Below are positions 1 to 6,995 of a DNA stretch of 25,784 bases, one piece after another; position 1 is the first letter of the stretch, and each line of letters starts with the position of its first letter. The stretch lies in contig CAZOXM010000071.1 of the NCBI GenBank assembly GCA_964583825.1, forward strand, positions 1 through 25,784, written 5' to 3'. The position numbers were made by a program, and so were the translations under genes. The notes under the pieces were generated by a model. It was not told the origin of the DNA. It worked only from the letters and a program-made list of their open reading frames with translations, and ran no database searches. This DNA is from GCA-1730015 sp964583825. GTDB taxonomy: Bacteria; Pseudomonadota; Gammaproteobacteria; Granulosicoccales; Granulosicoccaceae.

Positions 1-2
1 GA

Positions 3-233
3 TGGAGCTATCTACTAATTTCCAAAGCCGCTTTAAGGGCATCGCTGGTTGCTGTAGCGGAGAGCTTTTTCCATTCATTGAAAGTGGAGGTTATCCATGG
101 CAGGCAGTTCCAAACAAAAGCAGAAATGCGATCCGTAGTTTTTAGATATATTGAATCCCGATACAATCGGTCGCGCATGCATAGTTCGTGTGACTATTTC
201 AGCCCAGACGAATTTGAGCTCAGAGCAGCATAA
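3..233 (+). pseudogene. IS3-family transposase OrfB, C-terminal fragment, decayed
   Basis: The frame with codons starting at position 3 reads from about position 51 as AVAESFFHSLKVEVIHG, followed by a YIESRYNRSRMHSS block and an FSPDEFE ending. This is the characteristic C-terminus of the rve (DDE) integrase domain of IS3 OrfB; the Glu in AVAESFF corresponds to the catalytic E. Upstream of position 50 the expected SRKGNCWDN stretch is broken. AGCCGC and AAGGGC survive at about 26–40 but in another frame, and several bases are missing before the AVAESFF block, so indels have shifted the frame. An intact copy would continue left of the window, so how much of the N-terminus remains is unknown. 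Confidence 0.8.
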
Positions 234-246
234 TCTATCTTAACTC

Positions 247-273
247 TGTGTCCGGATGTCGCGGGTAGGATCA
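247..273 (+). repeat. Right terminal inverted repeat of the IS3-type element
   Basis: Fourteen bases after the transposase stop comes a stretch that reads on the opposite strand TGATCCTACCCGCGACATCC followed by GGACACA. It starts with the TG expected of an IS3-family end and has the usual 25–30 bp size. The partner repeat is not in the window, so the call rests on position and end dinucleotide. No target duplication can be tested. Confidence 0.6.
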
Positions 274-376
274 AACAGCCACGGCAATGCCCAAAAGCGG
301 CGCGAATGCTGTTAGTGTTACTTCTACAAAGCAGATGCTAGTGGGTCGTCTCGAAAGTTCTTGAACATTTTTCTTC

Positions 377-460
377 GCTACAGCCGCCATGGCTGCGTCG
401 AAAAGGCTTGAAGTATTCCAGTACGACCAAGCCTTGTCGCCTTGCCCTGACGACTGTAGC
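377..460. repeat. 84-bp long-arm palindrome (hairpin element)
   Basis: The two arms are 377–410 and 428–460, with a 17-base loop. The outer ends GCTACAG (377–383) and CTGTAGC (454–460) are perfectly complementary. The inner ends CGAAAAGGCTTG (399–410) and CAAGCCTTGTCG (428–439) pair at 11 of 12 positions. The middle of the arms pairs imperfectly, around CCATGGC and GCCCTGA. It lies 7–90 bases past the stop of the minus-strand hydrolase gene, so its RNA would form a long 3' hairpin. It looks like a dispersed palindromic element (REP- or MITE-like) or a structured 3' end. The rest of 274–466 holds no convincing gene. Confidence 0.65.
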
Positions 461-466
461 CCAATA

Positions 467-1153
467 TCAGGTCACTGCCACCTTCATCGACCCGAGGCCG
501 GCAACGGTCATCTCCATCACATCCCCTTTACTGACCGGCCCGACTCCCGCCGGCGTACCTGAAAGAATGACATCGCCGCTGGCCAGTGTGAAGTAATCAG
601 ACAGGTAGCTAATCATCTCCGGCACCTTCCAGATCATCTGATTCAAATCACCGGTCTGCCGCACTTCATCGTTTACTTTAAGCTCGATCAGACCTTCGCT
701 CAGGTGACCAACCTTTTCTACCGGGTGCACCACCCCGACCGGCGCCGAGCGCTCAAATGCTTTGCCGATTTCCCAGGGGCGTCCCATCTTTTTCTGTTCA
801 CCCTGCAAGTCGCGTCGGGTCATATCCAGAGATAAGGCGTAGCCGTAGACATGGTCGAGCGCCTGCGCGATTGCGATGTTATCGCCACCCGATTTCAACA
901 TCACGGCCATCTCTACTTCGTGATGCACATCAGACGATTTTGGTGGGTACGGAAACTCCCCACTCGGATCGAGGTTGTCGGGGTTCTTCTGGAAGAAAAA
1001 AGGCGGCTCGCGGTCCGGGTCATGTCCCATCTCCACCGCGTGGGCCGCGTAATTTCTGCCGATGCAATAGACCCGGCGAACCGGAAAAACAGTATCGGAA
1101 TCAACCACCGGCAACGCGACCACGGCAGGTGCTGCAATTGAATAGTTGGGCAT
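467..1153 (-). CDS. Fumarylacetoacetate hydrolase family protein, fumarylpyruvate-hydrolase-like
   Basis: A 228-residue cytoplasmic enzyme of the FAH fold, which cleaves a C–C bond in beta-diketo acids such as fumarylpyruvate using Mg2+ or Mn2+. Near the N-terminus it has VYCIGRNYAAHAVEMGHDP, very close to fumarylpyruvate hydrolases of the gentisate pathway. HHEVEMAV supplies the two metal-binding glutamates and SLDMTRRD the aspartate. The C-terminal SGTPAGVG motif is also typical. I chose the ATG at 1153 because AAGGA lies seven bases upstream; an upstream in-frame start at 1216 would only add residues without family similarity. It is divergent from the GntR regulator and probably controlled by it. 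The exact substrate is not proven; no other ring-cleavage genes are in view. Confidence 0.88.
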   Translation of the reverse strand: MPNYSIAAPAVVALPVVDSDTVFPVRRVYCIGRNYAAHAVEMGHDPDREPPFFFQKNPDNLDPSGEFPYPPKSSDVHHEVEMAVMLKSGGDNIAIAQALDHVYGYALSLDMTRRDLQGEQKKMGRPWEIGKAFERSAPVGVVHPVEKVGHLSEGLIELKVNDEVRQTGDLNQMIWKVPEMISYLSDYFTLASGDVILSGTPAGVGPVSKGDVMEMTVAGLGSMKVAVT

Positions 1154-1201
1154 CAGCGGTTCCTTCTTTGAATTCAGCGTTAAAATCTGCGACCAGTTTA
1201 A

Positions 1202-1293
1202 ATCAATTCGGATCAATTATGCATCAGGCGGAATTTCGGTTGCAAACACCAATTGATTGTGCGTAAATCAAAACCAATGCGCCGATTGATCAA
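1202..1293. promoter_or_regulatory. Divergent control region with repeated ATCAA/TTGAT half-sites
   Basis: Between the hydrolase and the regulator, ATCAATT occurs twice as a direct repeat with a 10-base period (1202–1208, 1212–1218). TTGATT and AATCAA form a perfect inverted repeat with a 7-base spacer at 1253–1271, and TTGATCAA is a perfect palindrome at 1286–1293. The 1253–1271 repeat sits just ahead of the preferred start codon of the GntR gene. It is a natural candidate for the autoregulatory operator, also reaching the hydrolase promoter. Inferred from pattern only. Confidence 0.4.
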
Positions 1294-1996
1294 CCAATCC
1301 ACACCAATACGACCGAATAACGCACCCGTGCCACACGACGATACCCTGCAACAACTGCGTGAATTTATCGATACCGGCGACTACGCACCCGGTGATCGGC
1401 TGCCGCCCGAGCGCACACTGATCAGTTCACTCGGAGTCACTCGGAACGCATTGCGCAAGGGGCTGGAAGCGCTGGAGCGCGAGGGCGCTATTTGGCGTCA
1501 CGTCGGTAAAGGCACTTTCATCACCACTCCGCAGAGTCTGGTCACGGTCCCGGGACTGGCTGAGCTGAGTCATCAGGTGACTCCAATCCAAATGATGCGG
1601 GCGCGCCTGTCACTCGAGCCCGCCATCGCACGCGAAGCGGCAGCCAATGCTTCCGGCGATGCCGTACAACGCATTACCACCGCACGCGACAGAGCGCTTG
1701 ATGCCACTAGCTGGGACACTTACGAAGCCAACGATGATGCCTTTCACCGCTGCCTTGCTGAAGCAACAGGCAACGTGTTGCTGCTATCACTGTTCGATCA
1801 CCTGAATCAGGTACGCCGCGCGGTGGCCTGGCAAAAAGTTGTACGCGCGTCTGACCGACCACCAGCGACACACAGCAGTTATCGCGAGCACGATGACATC
1901 GTCGAGGCGATTCAACAACGCAACCCGACGGCTGCACATACAGCCATGCGGGCGCACTTGAACTCGGTATCGAATCGGCTGTACGGCGATGATTAA
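1277..1996 (+). CDS. GntR-family transcriptional regulator, FadR/FCD subfamily
   Basis: A DNA-binding regulator of about 239 residues. The N-terminal winged helix-turn-helix includes GDRLPPERTL and LGVTRNALRKGLEALEREG, followed by the wing GKGTFI. The C-terminal FCD ligand domain has MMRARLSLEPAIAREAA, the metal-site segment DDAFHRCLAEATGN and EHDDIVEAI with a later AHL, giving the Asp/His set that binds metal in FCD proteins. The start is uncertain: ATG 1277 is used; TTG 1253 and GTG 1259 are in frame but overlap a perfect inverted repeat that may be the operator. None has a good Shine-Dalgarno sequence. FCD regulators usually sense organic acids made or imported by neighbouring genes, here the hydrolase on one side and the ABC importer on the other. 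Confidence 0.88.
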   Translation: MRRLINQSTPIRPNNAPVPHDDTLQQLREFIDTGDYAPGDRLPPERTLISSLGVTRNALRKGLEALEREGAIWRHVGKGTFITTPQSLVTVPGLAELSHQVTPIQMMRARLSLEPAIAREAAANASGDAVQRITTARDRALDATSWDTYEANDDAFHRCLAEATGNVLLLSLFDHLNQVRRAVAWQKVVRASDRPPATHSSYREHDDIVEAIQQRNPTAAHTAMRAHLNSVSNRLYGDD

Positions 1997-2002
1997 ACGC
2001 AT

Positions 2003-2068
2003 GACAGTTGTCACCTGCGATCTGCGGGAAGTCAACTGTCCACTAGTTCCGCCTCGGTAGCCTGAGGC
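2003..2068 (+). promoter_or_regulatory. Two inverted repeats in the leader of the binding-protein gene
   Basis: GACAGTTG (2003–2010) is perfectly complementary to CAACTGTC (2033–2040), with 22 bases between. GCCTCGG (2051–2057) pairs with CTGAGGC (2062–2068) around a 4-base loop, using one G·U pair. Neither is followed by a T-tract, so a classical terminator for the GntR gene is unlikely. They may be an operator or an RNA structure ahead of the transporter operon. Confidence 0.3.
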
Positions 2069-2107
2069 CCTGTAAAACCGGTGAGCGACATCACCAGGAG
2101 AGGAAAC

Positions 2108-3082
2108 ATGAAGGTACTACTCAGAAAGCTTGCAACCGTCGCACTGACGGTACCCTTGCTACTCGGCATTTCAGCTACCGCAGCGCACGCAGAAAAAATT
2201 CGCATCGCACTAGCAGAAACGCCGTCGGACGAACTCGCCGCGTTCTTTGTCGCGCTTGAACGCGCCAAGGCCAACGGACTCGATTATGAATGGACTGCAT
2301 TTTCAGACGAGGAGCTGGCTATTCAGGCGGTACTCAGCGGCCAGATGGATATCGGCTTCGGCACCCCCTACTCGGCGATGCAACGCTCCAAGGCACCGCT
2401 GCGTATCATTTTTCAGCTTTCAAAACTTAAGTTCTTCCCTGTCACCAATAAGAAATACGACAACCTGGCAGATTTGAACGGTGAACCTATTCTGCTGCAC
2501 TCTCGCGGCGGCGGCACAGACTCCATTGCTAACGTCATCGAAGACAAAATGGGCATCAAGTTTGGCAAACGTTCTTATGTACCGGGCTCTGCCAACCGCG
2601 TGGTGGCGCTGGTAGCCGGACAGGCTGATGCCACTATCATCGATCTGTCAAACAAGAACAAAATCATGCGACAGCACGCCGACAAATTCAATGTGCTGCC
2701 CATGTTTGACGTGGAAGCGAGTGACGAAGCCCTGTTTGCGAATCTGGACTGGATAAAGGCCAACGAGGCCGATGTACAGATCTTCGTTGACGCACTGGCC
2801 AGCACCTGGGCAGACATGAATGCCGACCCGACCATAATCTCGAAAGAAACCAATCCGGACGGTCCGATTGGTCAGTTGCCAAAGGAGATTCTGGGTGAAC
2901 TCGATAACTTCTATACCGACGCAGTCGCTGGCGGCCTGTACGACCCGGCCGGCGGTGGTGAGAAAGCAGCGATGGCAGATATGGAGTGGTACAGCCAGGC
3001 AGGGCAGCTCGATGGCGATCCATCGACGCTGAACCTGGAAGACTTCTGGTACCTCGCCCCGCTGCAGGCAGCCACCAAGTAA
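2108..3082 (+). CDS. ABC transporter substrate-binding protein, NMT1/SsuA-like
   Basis: A periplasmic binding protein (324 residues) that delivers substrate to the two permeases encoded downstream. The ATG at 2108 follows AGGAGAGGAAAC and starts a clear Sec signal peptide: positively charged MKVLLRK, a hydrophobic core, and cleavage after AHA near residue 28, leaving EKIRIALAET. The mature protein has the order expected of NMT1/SsuA/TauA proteins, including ELAIQAVLSGQMDIGFGTPY near the first hinge and a later GQADATIIDL. An in-frame GTG at 2081 would precede the signal peptide and is rejected. The substrate cannot be read from sequence; family members bind sulfonates, nitrate, pyrimidines, riboflavin or aromatic acids. 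Confidence 0.87.
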   Translation: MKVLLRKLATVALTVPLLLGISATAAHAEKIRIALAETPSDELAAFFVALERAKANGLDYEWTAFSDEELAIQAVLSGQMDIGFGTPYSAMQRSKAPLRIIFQLSKLKFFPVTNKKYDNLADLNGEPILLHSRGGGTDSIANVIEDKMGIKFGKRSYVPGSANRVVALVAGQADATIIDLSNKNKIMRQHADKFNVLPMFDVEASDEALFANLDWIKANEADVQIFVDALASTWADMNADPTIISKETNPDGPIGQLPKEILGELDNFYTDAVAGGLYDPAGGGEKAAMADMEWYSQAGQLDGDPSTLNLEDFWYLAPLQAATK

Positions 3083-3107
3083 AGCAGGACTGCGAACCAC
3101 GAGGGAC

Positions 3108-3135
3108 AGTCGGCTCCGCACGCTCGGGGCCGGCT
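3108..3135 (+). promoter_or_regulatory. Intercistronic stem-loop after the binding-protein gene
   Basis: AGTCGGCTCCG (3108–3118) pairs with CGGGGCCGGCT (3125–3135) over 11 base pairs, two of them G·U, around the 6-base loop CACGCT. It begins 25 bases after the binding-protein stop and has no T-tract. Such structures commonly protect the upstream message from 3' decay and raise binding protein over membrane components. A similar stem lies at the matching place in the sugar operon. Confidence 0.5.
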
Positions 3136-3168
3136 TCCGCTAAGTGCATTCAGTTACGGTATTCACAC

Positions 3169-3927
3169 TTGAAACGCTCACTCATACTTAAACTGCTGTC
3201 CGCGTTTATCGTGTTCGGCGCATGGGAAATTGCCGGTCGAATACCCGTCAGTTATGCGCTGCCCACTTTCTTCGAGGCGATGGGTGCACTCGTGCGCATG
3301 GCACTGGACGGCTCGCTTTGGGCGGCCTATGCCGAAACGCTGAAGCCGCTGGCCATCGGCGTGCTTATTTCCGCGGTGCTCGGTATATCGATCGGCTTAT
3401 GGGTCGGACTGAGCAAGTGGTTTGACTGGCTGTTCTCACCGATCTTTATCGTGATGCAGGCCGCACCACTCGCCGCACTGATACCGTTGCTGGTGATGAT
3501 GTATGGCATCGGCCTGACATCCAAAGTTTTCGTCGTATGCATCATGGCCATGCCGGTGATCGTACTCAATACCGCAGGTGCCGTGAGAAACACACCAACG
3601 TCTCTGACTGAAATGGGGCGATCTTTTCAGGCCAGCTGGTGGGAAGTCATATTAAAGATTGTCATCCCCGCTGCTTCACCGGTGATTTTTTCCGGGCTGC
3701 GACTGGGTGTGTCGGCAGGATTCATCGGTGCGATTCTGTCGGAGCTTAAGATCACCCCGACCGGTGTCGGCGACATCATTACCTACAGCCGATCGATTGC
3801 CGACTACGCCAGCATGTACGCCGCTATTTTCTCGATCATCGTGCTCGCTGTTATTTTTCTGAACCTGCTCGAAAAGCTCGAATTTTATCTCTTTGAAGGA
3901 AACGCCCGTGGCTATGCCTCAGACTGA
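3169..3927 (+). CDS. ABC transporter permease, SsuC/TauC-like (first permease)
   Basis: An inner-membrane permease of about 252 residues with roughly six membrane segments, the first in LILKLLSAFIVFGAWEIAG. The EAA-type coupling loop is near EMGRSFQASWWEVILKIVIP, which contacts the ATPase. The open frame extends upstream to 2986 inside the binding-protein gene, but that part is charged, lacks ATG and does not resemble the family. TTG 3169 (reading LKRSLILKLL) gives the usual length and is the best start, though its ribosome site is weak. The end overlaps the ATPase gene by 20 bases, indicating coupled translation. Confidence 0.83.
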   Translation: MKRSLILKLLSAFIVFGAWEIAGRIPVSYALPTFFEAMGALVRMALDGSLWAAYAETLKPLAIGVLISAVLGISIGLWVGLSKWFDWLFSPIFIVMQAAPLAALIPLLVMMYGIGLTSKVFVVCIMAMPVIVLNTAGAVRNTPTSLTEMGRSFQASWWEVILKIVIPAASPVIFSGLRLGVSAGFIGAILSELKITPTGVGDIITYSRSIADYASMYAAIFSIIVLAVIFLNLLEKLEFYLFEGNARGYASD

Positions 3928-4714
3928 AACCCAGCGCACTGTCGATGCCACTGCAGCGCAGGACATCGCAGTGTCTGCCCGTAACGTTTCCAAAAACTAC
4001 GGGCCGGTAGAAGCGTTAAAAGATCTGACGCTCGAGTTTCCACGCGGCCAGCTCACTTCGCTGCTCGGCCCGTCCGGTTGCGGCAAAACCACACTGCTTA
4101 AAATCATTGCGGGGCTGCTCGAACCTACCGACGGTGTCATTGAAGTGGACGGGAAGACAGTCACCGGCCCCGGCCCCGACCGCGCCTTCGTGTTTCAGGA
4201 CTTCGCGCTGCTGCCGTGGGCATCGGTTCTGCGCAATGTGGCCTTCGGCCTGGAACTGCGTGGCGTGAATAAATCCGAACGCGAAGACATCGCATCAAAG
4301 TACATTAACGATGTGGGACTCACCGGTTTCGAGCACAGCTTTCCACACGAATTGTCCGGCGGTATGCGCCAGCGTGTCGGGCTGGCCAGAGCGCTTTCGG
4401 TCGACGCTGACGTGCTGCTGATGGACGAGCCTTTTTCCGCGGTCGATGAACAAACGCGCCGCAAGTTTCAGGAAGACTTACTCGCACTGGTCGCCAACGA
4501 GAACAAAACCTTTATCTTCGTCACTCACTCAATAGAGGAAGCGGTATACGTATCGGATCAGATCGCGATACTGCTGCCGAGACCCAGCCGGGTTTCCGAT
4601 ATCATTCGGCCATCGGGGCTGCGCGAAAAAGATTCAAACAGTATTCGCCGCGACCCTGAATACCTCGATATTGTCGATGAAATCTGGGCCTCGCTCAGAT
4701 CCTACGTGGAGTAA
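3908..4714 (+). CDS. ABC transporter ATP-binding protein, SsuB/TauB-like
   Basis: The cytoplasmic ATPase of the importer, 268 residues. Walker A GPSGCGKTT is at about residues 54–62, followed by the Q-loop in VFQDFALLPW, the signature LSGGMRQR, Walker B VLLMDEPF with a D-loop, and the H-loop FVTHS. DFALLPW and THSIEEAVYVSDQI are characteristic of the nitrate/sulfonate/taurine group. I chose GTG 3908 because GAAGGA stands seven bases upstream; ATG 3914 would also work. A TTG start at 3893 is less likely. It overlaps the upstream permease and ends six bases before the second permease, so the four genes form one operon. Confidence 0.9.
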   Translation: MAMPQTETQRTVDATAAQDIAVSARNVSKNYGPVEALKDLTLEFPRGQLTSLLGPSGCGKTTLLKIIAGLLEPTDGVIEVDGKTVTGPGPDRAFVFQDFALLPWASVLRNVAFGLELRGVNKSEREDIASKYINDVGLTGFEHSFPHELSGGMRQRVGLARALSVDADVLLMDEPFSAVDEQTRRKFQEDLLALVANENKTFIFVTHSIEEAVYVSDQIAILLPRPSRVSDIIRPSGLREKDSNSIRRDPEYLDIVDEIWASLRSYVE

Positions 4715-4720
4715 ACGACA

Positions 4721-5473
4721 ATGCAACTGTTCGGAATACGACTGCCGGCGATGTCGTCACTGATTATCTGGGGAATTGTCTGGGAAATATTCGGACGCCT
4801 TGAGATTTCCTTCTTTGTGCCTCCGCTTTCTGCCGTCTTCAGCACCCTGTTTGAAGTGATCGGCTCTGCCGCCTTTCAAAAAGCGCTTTATGAAACCGCT
4901 TATGCCTTCTTTTCAGGTGTTTTCTTCGCTGTTGTTATTGGCATACCGACCGGCATACTGATGGGCAAGAACCGGCTGATCGATGAACTGCTGCTGCCCT
5001 GGGTTAATATTTTCCTTAGCGCACCACTGACCGCACTGGTCCCGGTGCTGATGGTGCTGTTCGGTTTTGGCATGAAGTCGATCATCATCACCACCACACT
5101 GTTTGCGATCTGGATTATCATCCTCAATGCACGCGCCGGTGTCATGCAAATCAACCGTTCACTGCTTGAGATGGCACACAGCTTTGGTGCCGGTCCGTGG
5201 GCGGCGTTTAGCAAGGTCTATTTCTGGGCAGCGCTGCCGGAGATCCTTGGCGGTGTCAGAATCGGTGTAATACGCGCCGTGAAAGGCGTCATTATCGGCC
5301 AGCTGCTGATATCTATTGTCGGCTTTGGTGCCTTGTTTGAACTCTACGCCAACAACTTTCTGATGGAACACTTCTGGGCAGTTCTGGTAGTGCTGTTTGC
5401 AATGGCCTTTACTATCTCGGAGTTGCTCGGGTACATGGAGCGACGGGTTTCCTATTACGCCGCCAAGCGATAG
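4721..5473 (+). CDS. ABC transporter permease (second permease)
   Basis: A 250-residue inner-membrane permease of the same BPD_transp_1 family as the gene at 3169–3927. It has about six hydrophobic segments and an EAA-like loop at LEMAHSFGAGPWAAFSKVYF. The ATG follows GGAG with close spacing. Two different permeases with a single ATPase gene suggest a heterodimeric channel, as in some NMT1-type systems, instead of the homodimer usual for SsuC. It is the last gene of the operon, and convergent with the DUF2325 gene. Confidence 0.87.
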   Translation: MQLFGIRLPAMSSLIIWGIVWEIFGRLEISFFVPPLSAVFSTLFEVIGSAAFQKALYETAYAFFSGVFFAVVIGIPTGILMGKNRLIDELLLPWVNIFLSAPLTALVPVLMVLFGFGMKSIIITTTLFAIWIIILNARAGVMQINRSLLEMAHSFGAGPWAAFSKVYFWAALPEILGGVRIGVIRAVKGVIIGQLLISIVGFGALFELYANNFLMEHFWAVLVVLFAMAFTISELLGYMERRVSYYAAKR

Positions 5474-5501
5474 GCCGCCGCAAAGAAGGCTATCAGCTTC
5501 C

Positions 5502-5556
5502 CGCGCAGAAATGTCCTTCTACTGCGCGACACGCTCCGCTCGCGGCGCGGAGTCGC
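5502..5556. terminator. Tandem GC-rich hairpins between convergent genes
   Basis: CGCGCAG (5502–5508) pairs with CTGCGCG (5522–5528), and GCGA plus CTCCGC (5526–5539) pairs with GCGGAG plus TCGC (5547–5556). The two stems overlap by three bases, so they would compete. They lie between the convergent ends at 5473 and 5565, where a shared terminator is expected. There is no long T-tract on either side, so intrinsic termination would be weak. Confidence 0.35.
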
Positions 5557-5564
5557 CTAAGGGT

Positions 5565-6764
5565 TTAAGAGTCCAGTTCGCGCAGTCCGGACACAAACGC
5601 CGTCAGGCTGGACTTTGGCAGGAAGACCAACGGCTTGTCCGTCGATTTGCATACCTTCTTGGCACGCTGCATGGCACTGTGACTGACCTGCTCTACCGGA
5701 CACAGCACCGCATCCGCCTGACTGATCAGATTGTCAATTCTCGATATATTGGATTCAACACCACCATCATGGTGAAGAAAGTCGCCATTGTTGGCTTCGA
5801 CATAGGCCTTGAAGTGTTTGCATTGAGAAGGCATGCCACCGAGCAGCAGCAAACACTTTCCACTTAACGATTTATCGCACTGCCCGTCCTTGTCTTCATT
5901 TTTTTCAGTCAGAAATTCGATCAGACGTTCAAGCTTTTCATTGTCTTCGGTAAGCCTGCTATACGCCTCGTTCTTTTCGTCCACCAGATGTTCGGCTTTA
6001 TCGAGCCTTAAGCGCGTTGCCCGCAGCTCTGTATTGGTTTCCTTTAACGCCGAACGGACAATCTGGTGATCTATTTGGTTGATCTGGGTGAGTTCTGAGG
6101 TATCCGCCTGTTGCTGCAACTGCTGCCTGAGTTGCGCGTTGAGCGTTTCCAGCCGGGCTATCTTTTCCTGCCCGGTCTCAATCTTATGCGTCAATGCAGC
6201 ATGCTGGGTTTTTATCTTTCGCTGCAGAGATTCTATGCTGCGTCTCGCGCCGGGCAGTTCCTCTGCCTGTTTGTGTACCGACGCGCCGGTCAGGTGCGAC
6301 AGCATATGCACTTCACCGTAAATAGTCGAAATCACTTCGCTGCTGCAGTCCGGGTGCGTCACCGCCGCCCACAGCGTACCGGCCACACGACCCGCATCAC
6401 GCAGTACATTCCAGTGATCAAGCAGGGTCGTGTCAGTCTGGCGGCCGCGCAGTCGCGCCACATCCACTTTGTATTTTGATTCCAGCATCTTGTGCGCGCG
6501 CCGCGCAATGATGCTATCCGCATACGATGCCTGCCCGACGACAAAGCGGTGTAGTTCATAGTCACTGCGCCCGGCGGTCGGGTAGTCGCATTTTTTACAC
6601 AGCGCCTTTACTTCAGACAGCTTCAGGCAGGTACCGATAATCAGGCAGTGACAGCTGCTCGGCAGTTGCCACAGCTTGCGACGGGCATTGCCCCCGGCTT
6701 CCAAATCGAAAACAGCGTCCTCCACGGCCCGGGGCGCATCCCCGGATGGATATTCAATGCACAT
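5565..6764 (-). CDS. DUF2325 domain protein with Cys-rich N-terminus and coiled coil
   Basis: A 399-residue protein, probably cytoplasmic, with no signal peptide. The N-terminal part has a cysteine set (CHC, then GTC, then CKKC at residues 38–59) that could bind metal. A long coiled coil rich in Glu, Lys, Gln and Leu runs from about 170 to 290. The last 100 residues match DUF2325: LLLLGG, then HHDGG, then DAVLCP and a VSHSAMQRAKKVCK segment. The biochemical function of DUF2325 is not established. The ATG at 6764 has AGGTG seven bases upstream. A Fur-type box 27 bases ahead of the start implies iron repression, so a role in iron handling is inferred, not shown. It appears to be a single-gene unit. 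Confidence 0.75.
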   Translation of the reverse strand: MCIEYPSGDAPRAVEDAVFDLEAGGNARRKLWQLPSSCHCLIIGTCLKLSEVKALCKKCDYPTAGRSDYELHRFVVGQASYADSIIARRAHKMLESKYKVDVARLRGRQTDTTLLDHWNVLRDAGRVAGTLWAAVTHPDCSSEVISTIYGEVHMLSHLTGASVHKQAEELPGARRSIESLQRKIKTQHAALTHKIETGQEKIARLETLNAQLRQQLQQQADTSELTQINQIDHQIVRSALKETNTELRATRLRLDKAEHLVDEKNEAYSRLTEDNEKLERLIEFLTEKNEDKDGQCDKSLSGKCLLLLGGMPSQCKHFKAYVEANNGDFLHHDGGVESNISRIDNLISQADAVLCPVEQVSHSAMQRAKKVCKSTDKPLVFLPKSSLTAFVSGLRELDS

Positions 6765-6790
6765 GAGAAAACACCTGTGTTCCGGTCGAT

Positions 6791-6809
6791 AATGAGAATA
6801 ATTCGCATT
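6791..6809 (-). promoter_or_regulatory. Fur box upstream of the DUF2325 gene
   Basis: AATGAGAATAATTCGCATT is a 19-bp inverted repeat with arms AATGAGAAT and ATTCGCATT that match at 8 of 9 positions. Including the preceding GAT, GATAAT GAGAAT A ATTCGC agrees with the classical 6-6-1-6 Fur layout at 15 of 19 bases. It lies 27–45 bases ahead of the start at 6764, where bound repressor would block the promoter. Confidence 0.7.
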
Positions 6810-6995
6810 ACGATAATTGTAGAGTAAATTACTAGGTTATTTCAAGCGCCACTGCGCGCAACAACCCGGGAGTCCGCGTGGCGATGAATCTGCCTGAGTT
6901 TCGGTTTGCTGGTGGCTTGCTGGTGAACAGGTCGCAGCACAAATGAACGATCATCGGCGCAACGCTGTGTGGGCCTGGTAGATCATTCAAATCCG

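Larger units (their letters stand above)
1..273 (+). mobile_element. 3' remnant of an IS3-family insertion sequence
   Basis: The window opens inside an IS3-type element read left to right. It contains the C-terminal end of an OrfB transposase, whose frame ends at a TAA at 231–233, and then a terminal inverted repeat ending in GGATCA at 273. IS3 elements end in CA, which fits the boundary. The left part of the element lies outside the window. The transposase core is damaged before position 60, so this copy is probably dead. It sits downstream of the hydrolase gene at 467–1153 and marks a past insertion next to the catabolic/transport module. Confidence 0.8.

Noticed and set aside
97..138. GGAGG followed by ATG and a 13-codon reading frame
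   Set aside because: The stretch is fully explained by the transposase reading frame, in which the same bases encode KVEVIHGRQFQTK.
757..1266. Long plus-strand open frame across the hydrolase gene
   Set aside because: Antisense to a gene with clear family motifs; the translation is Arg/Pro/Ser-rich and unlike any family.
2648..3149. Two minus-strand frames over the end of the binding-protein gene
   Set aside because: Shadows of the plus-strand gene in GC-rich coding DNA, with no ribosome sites.
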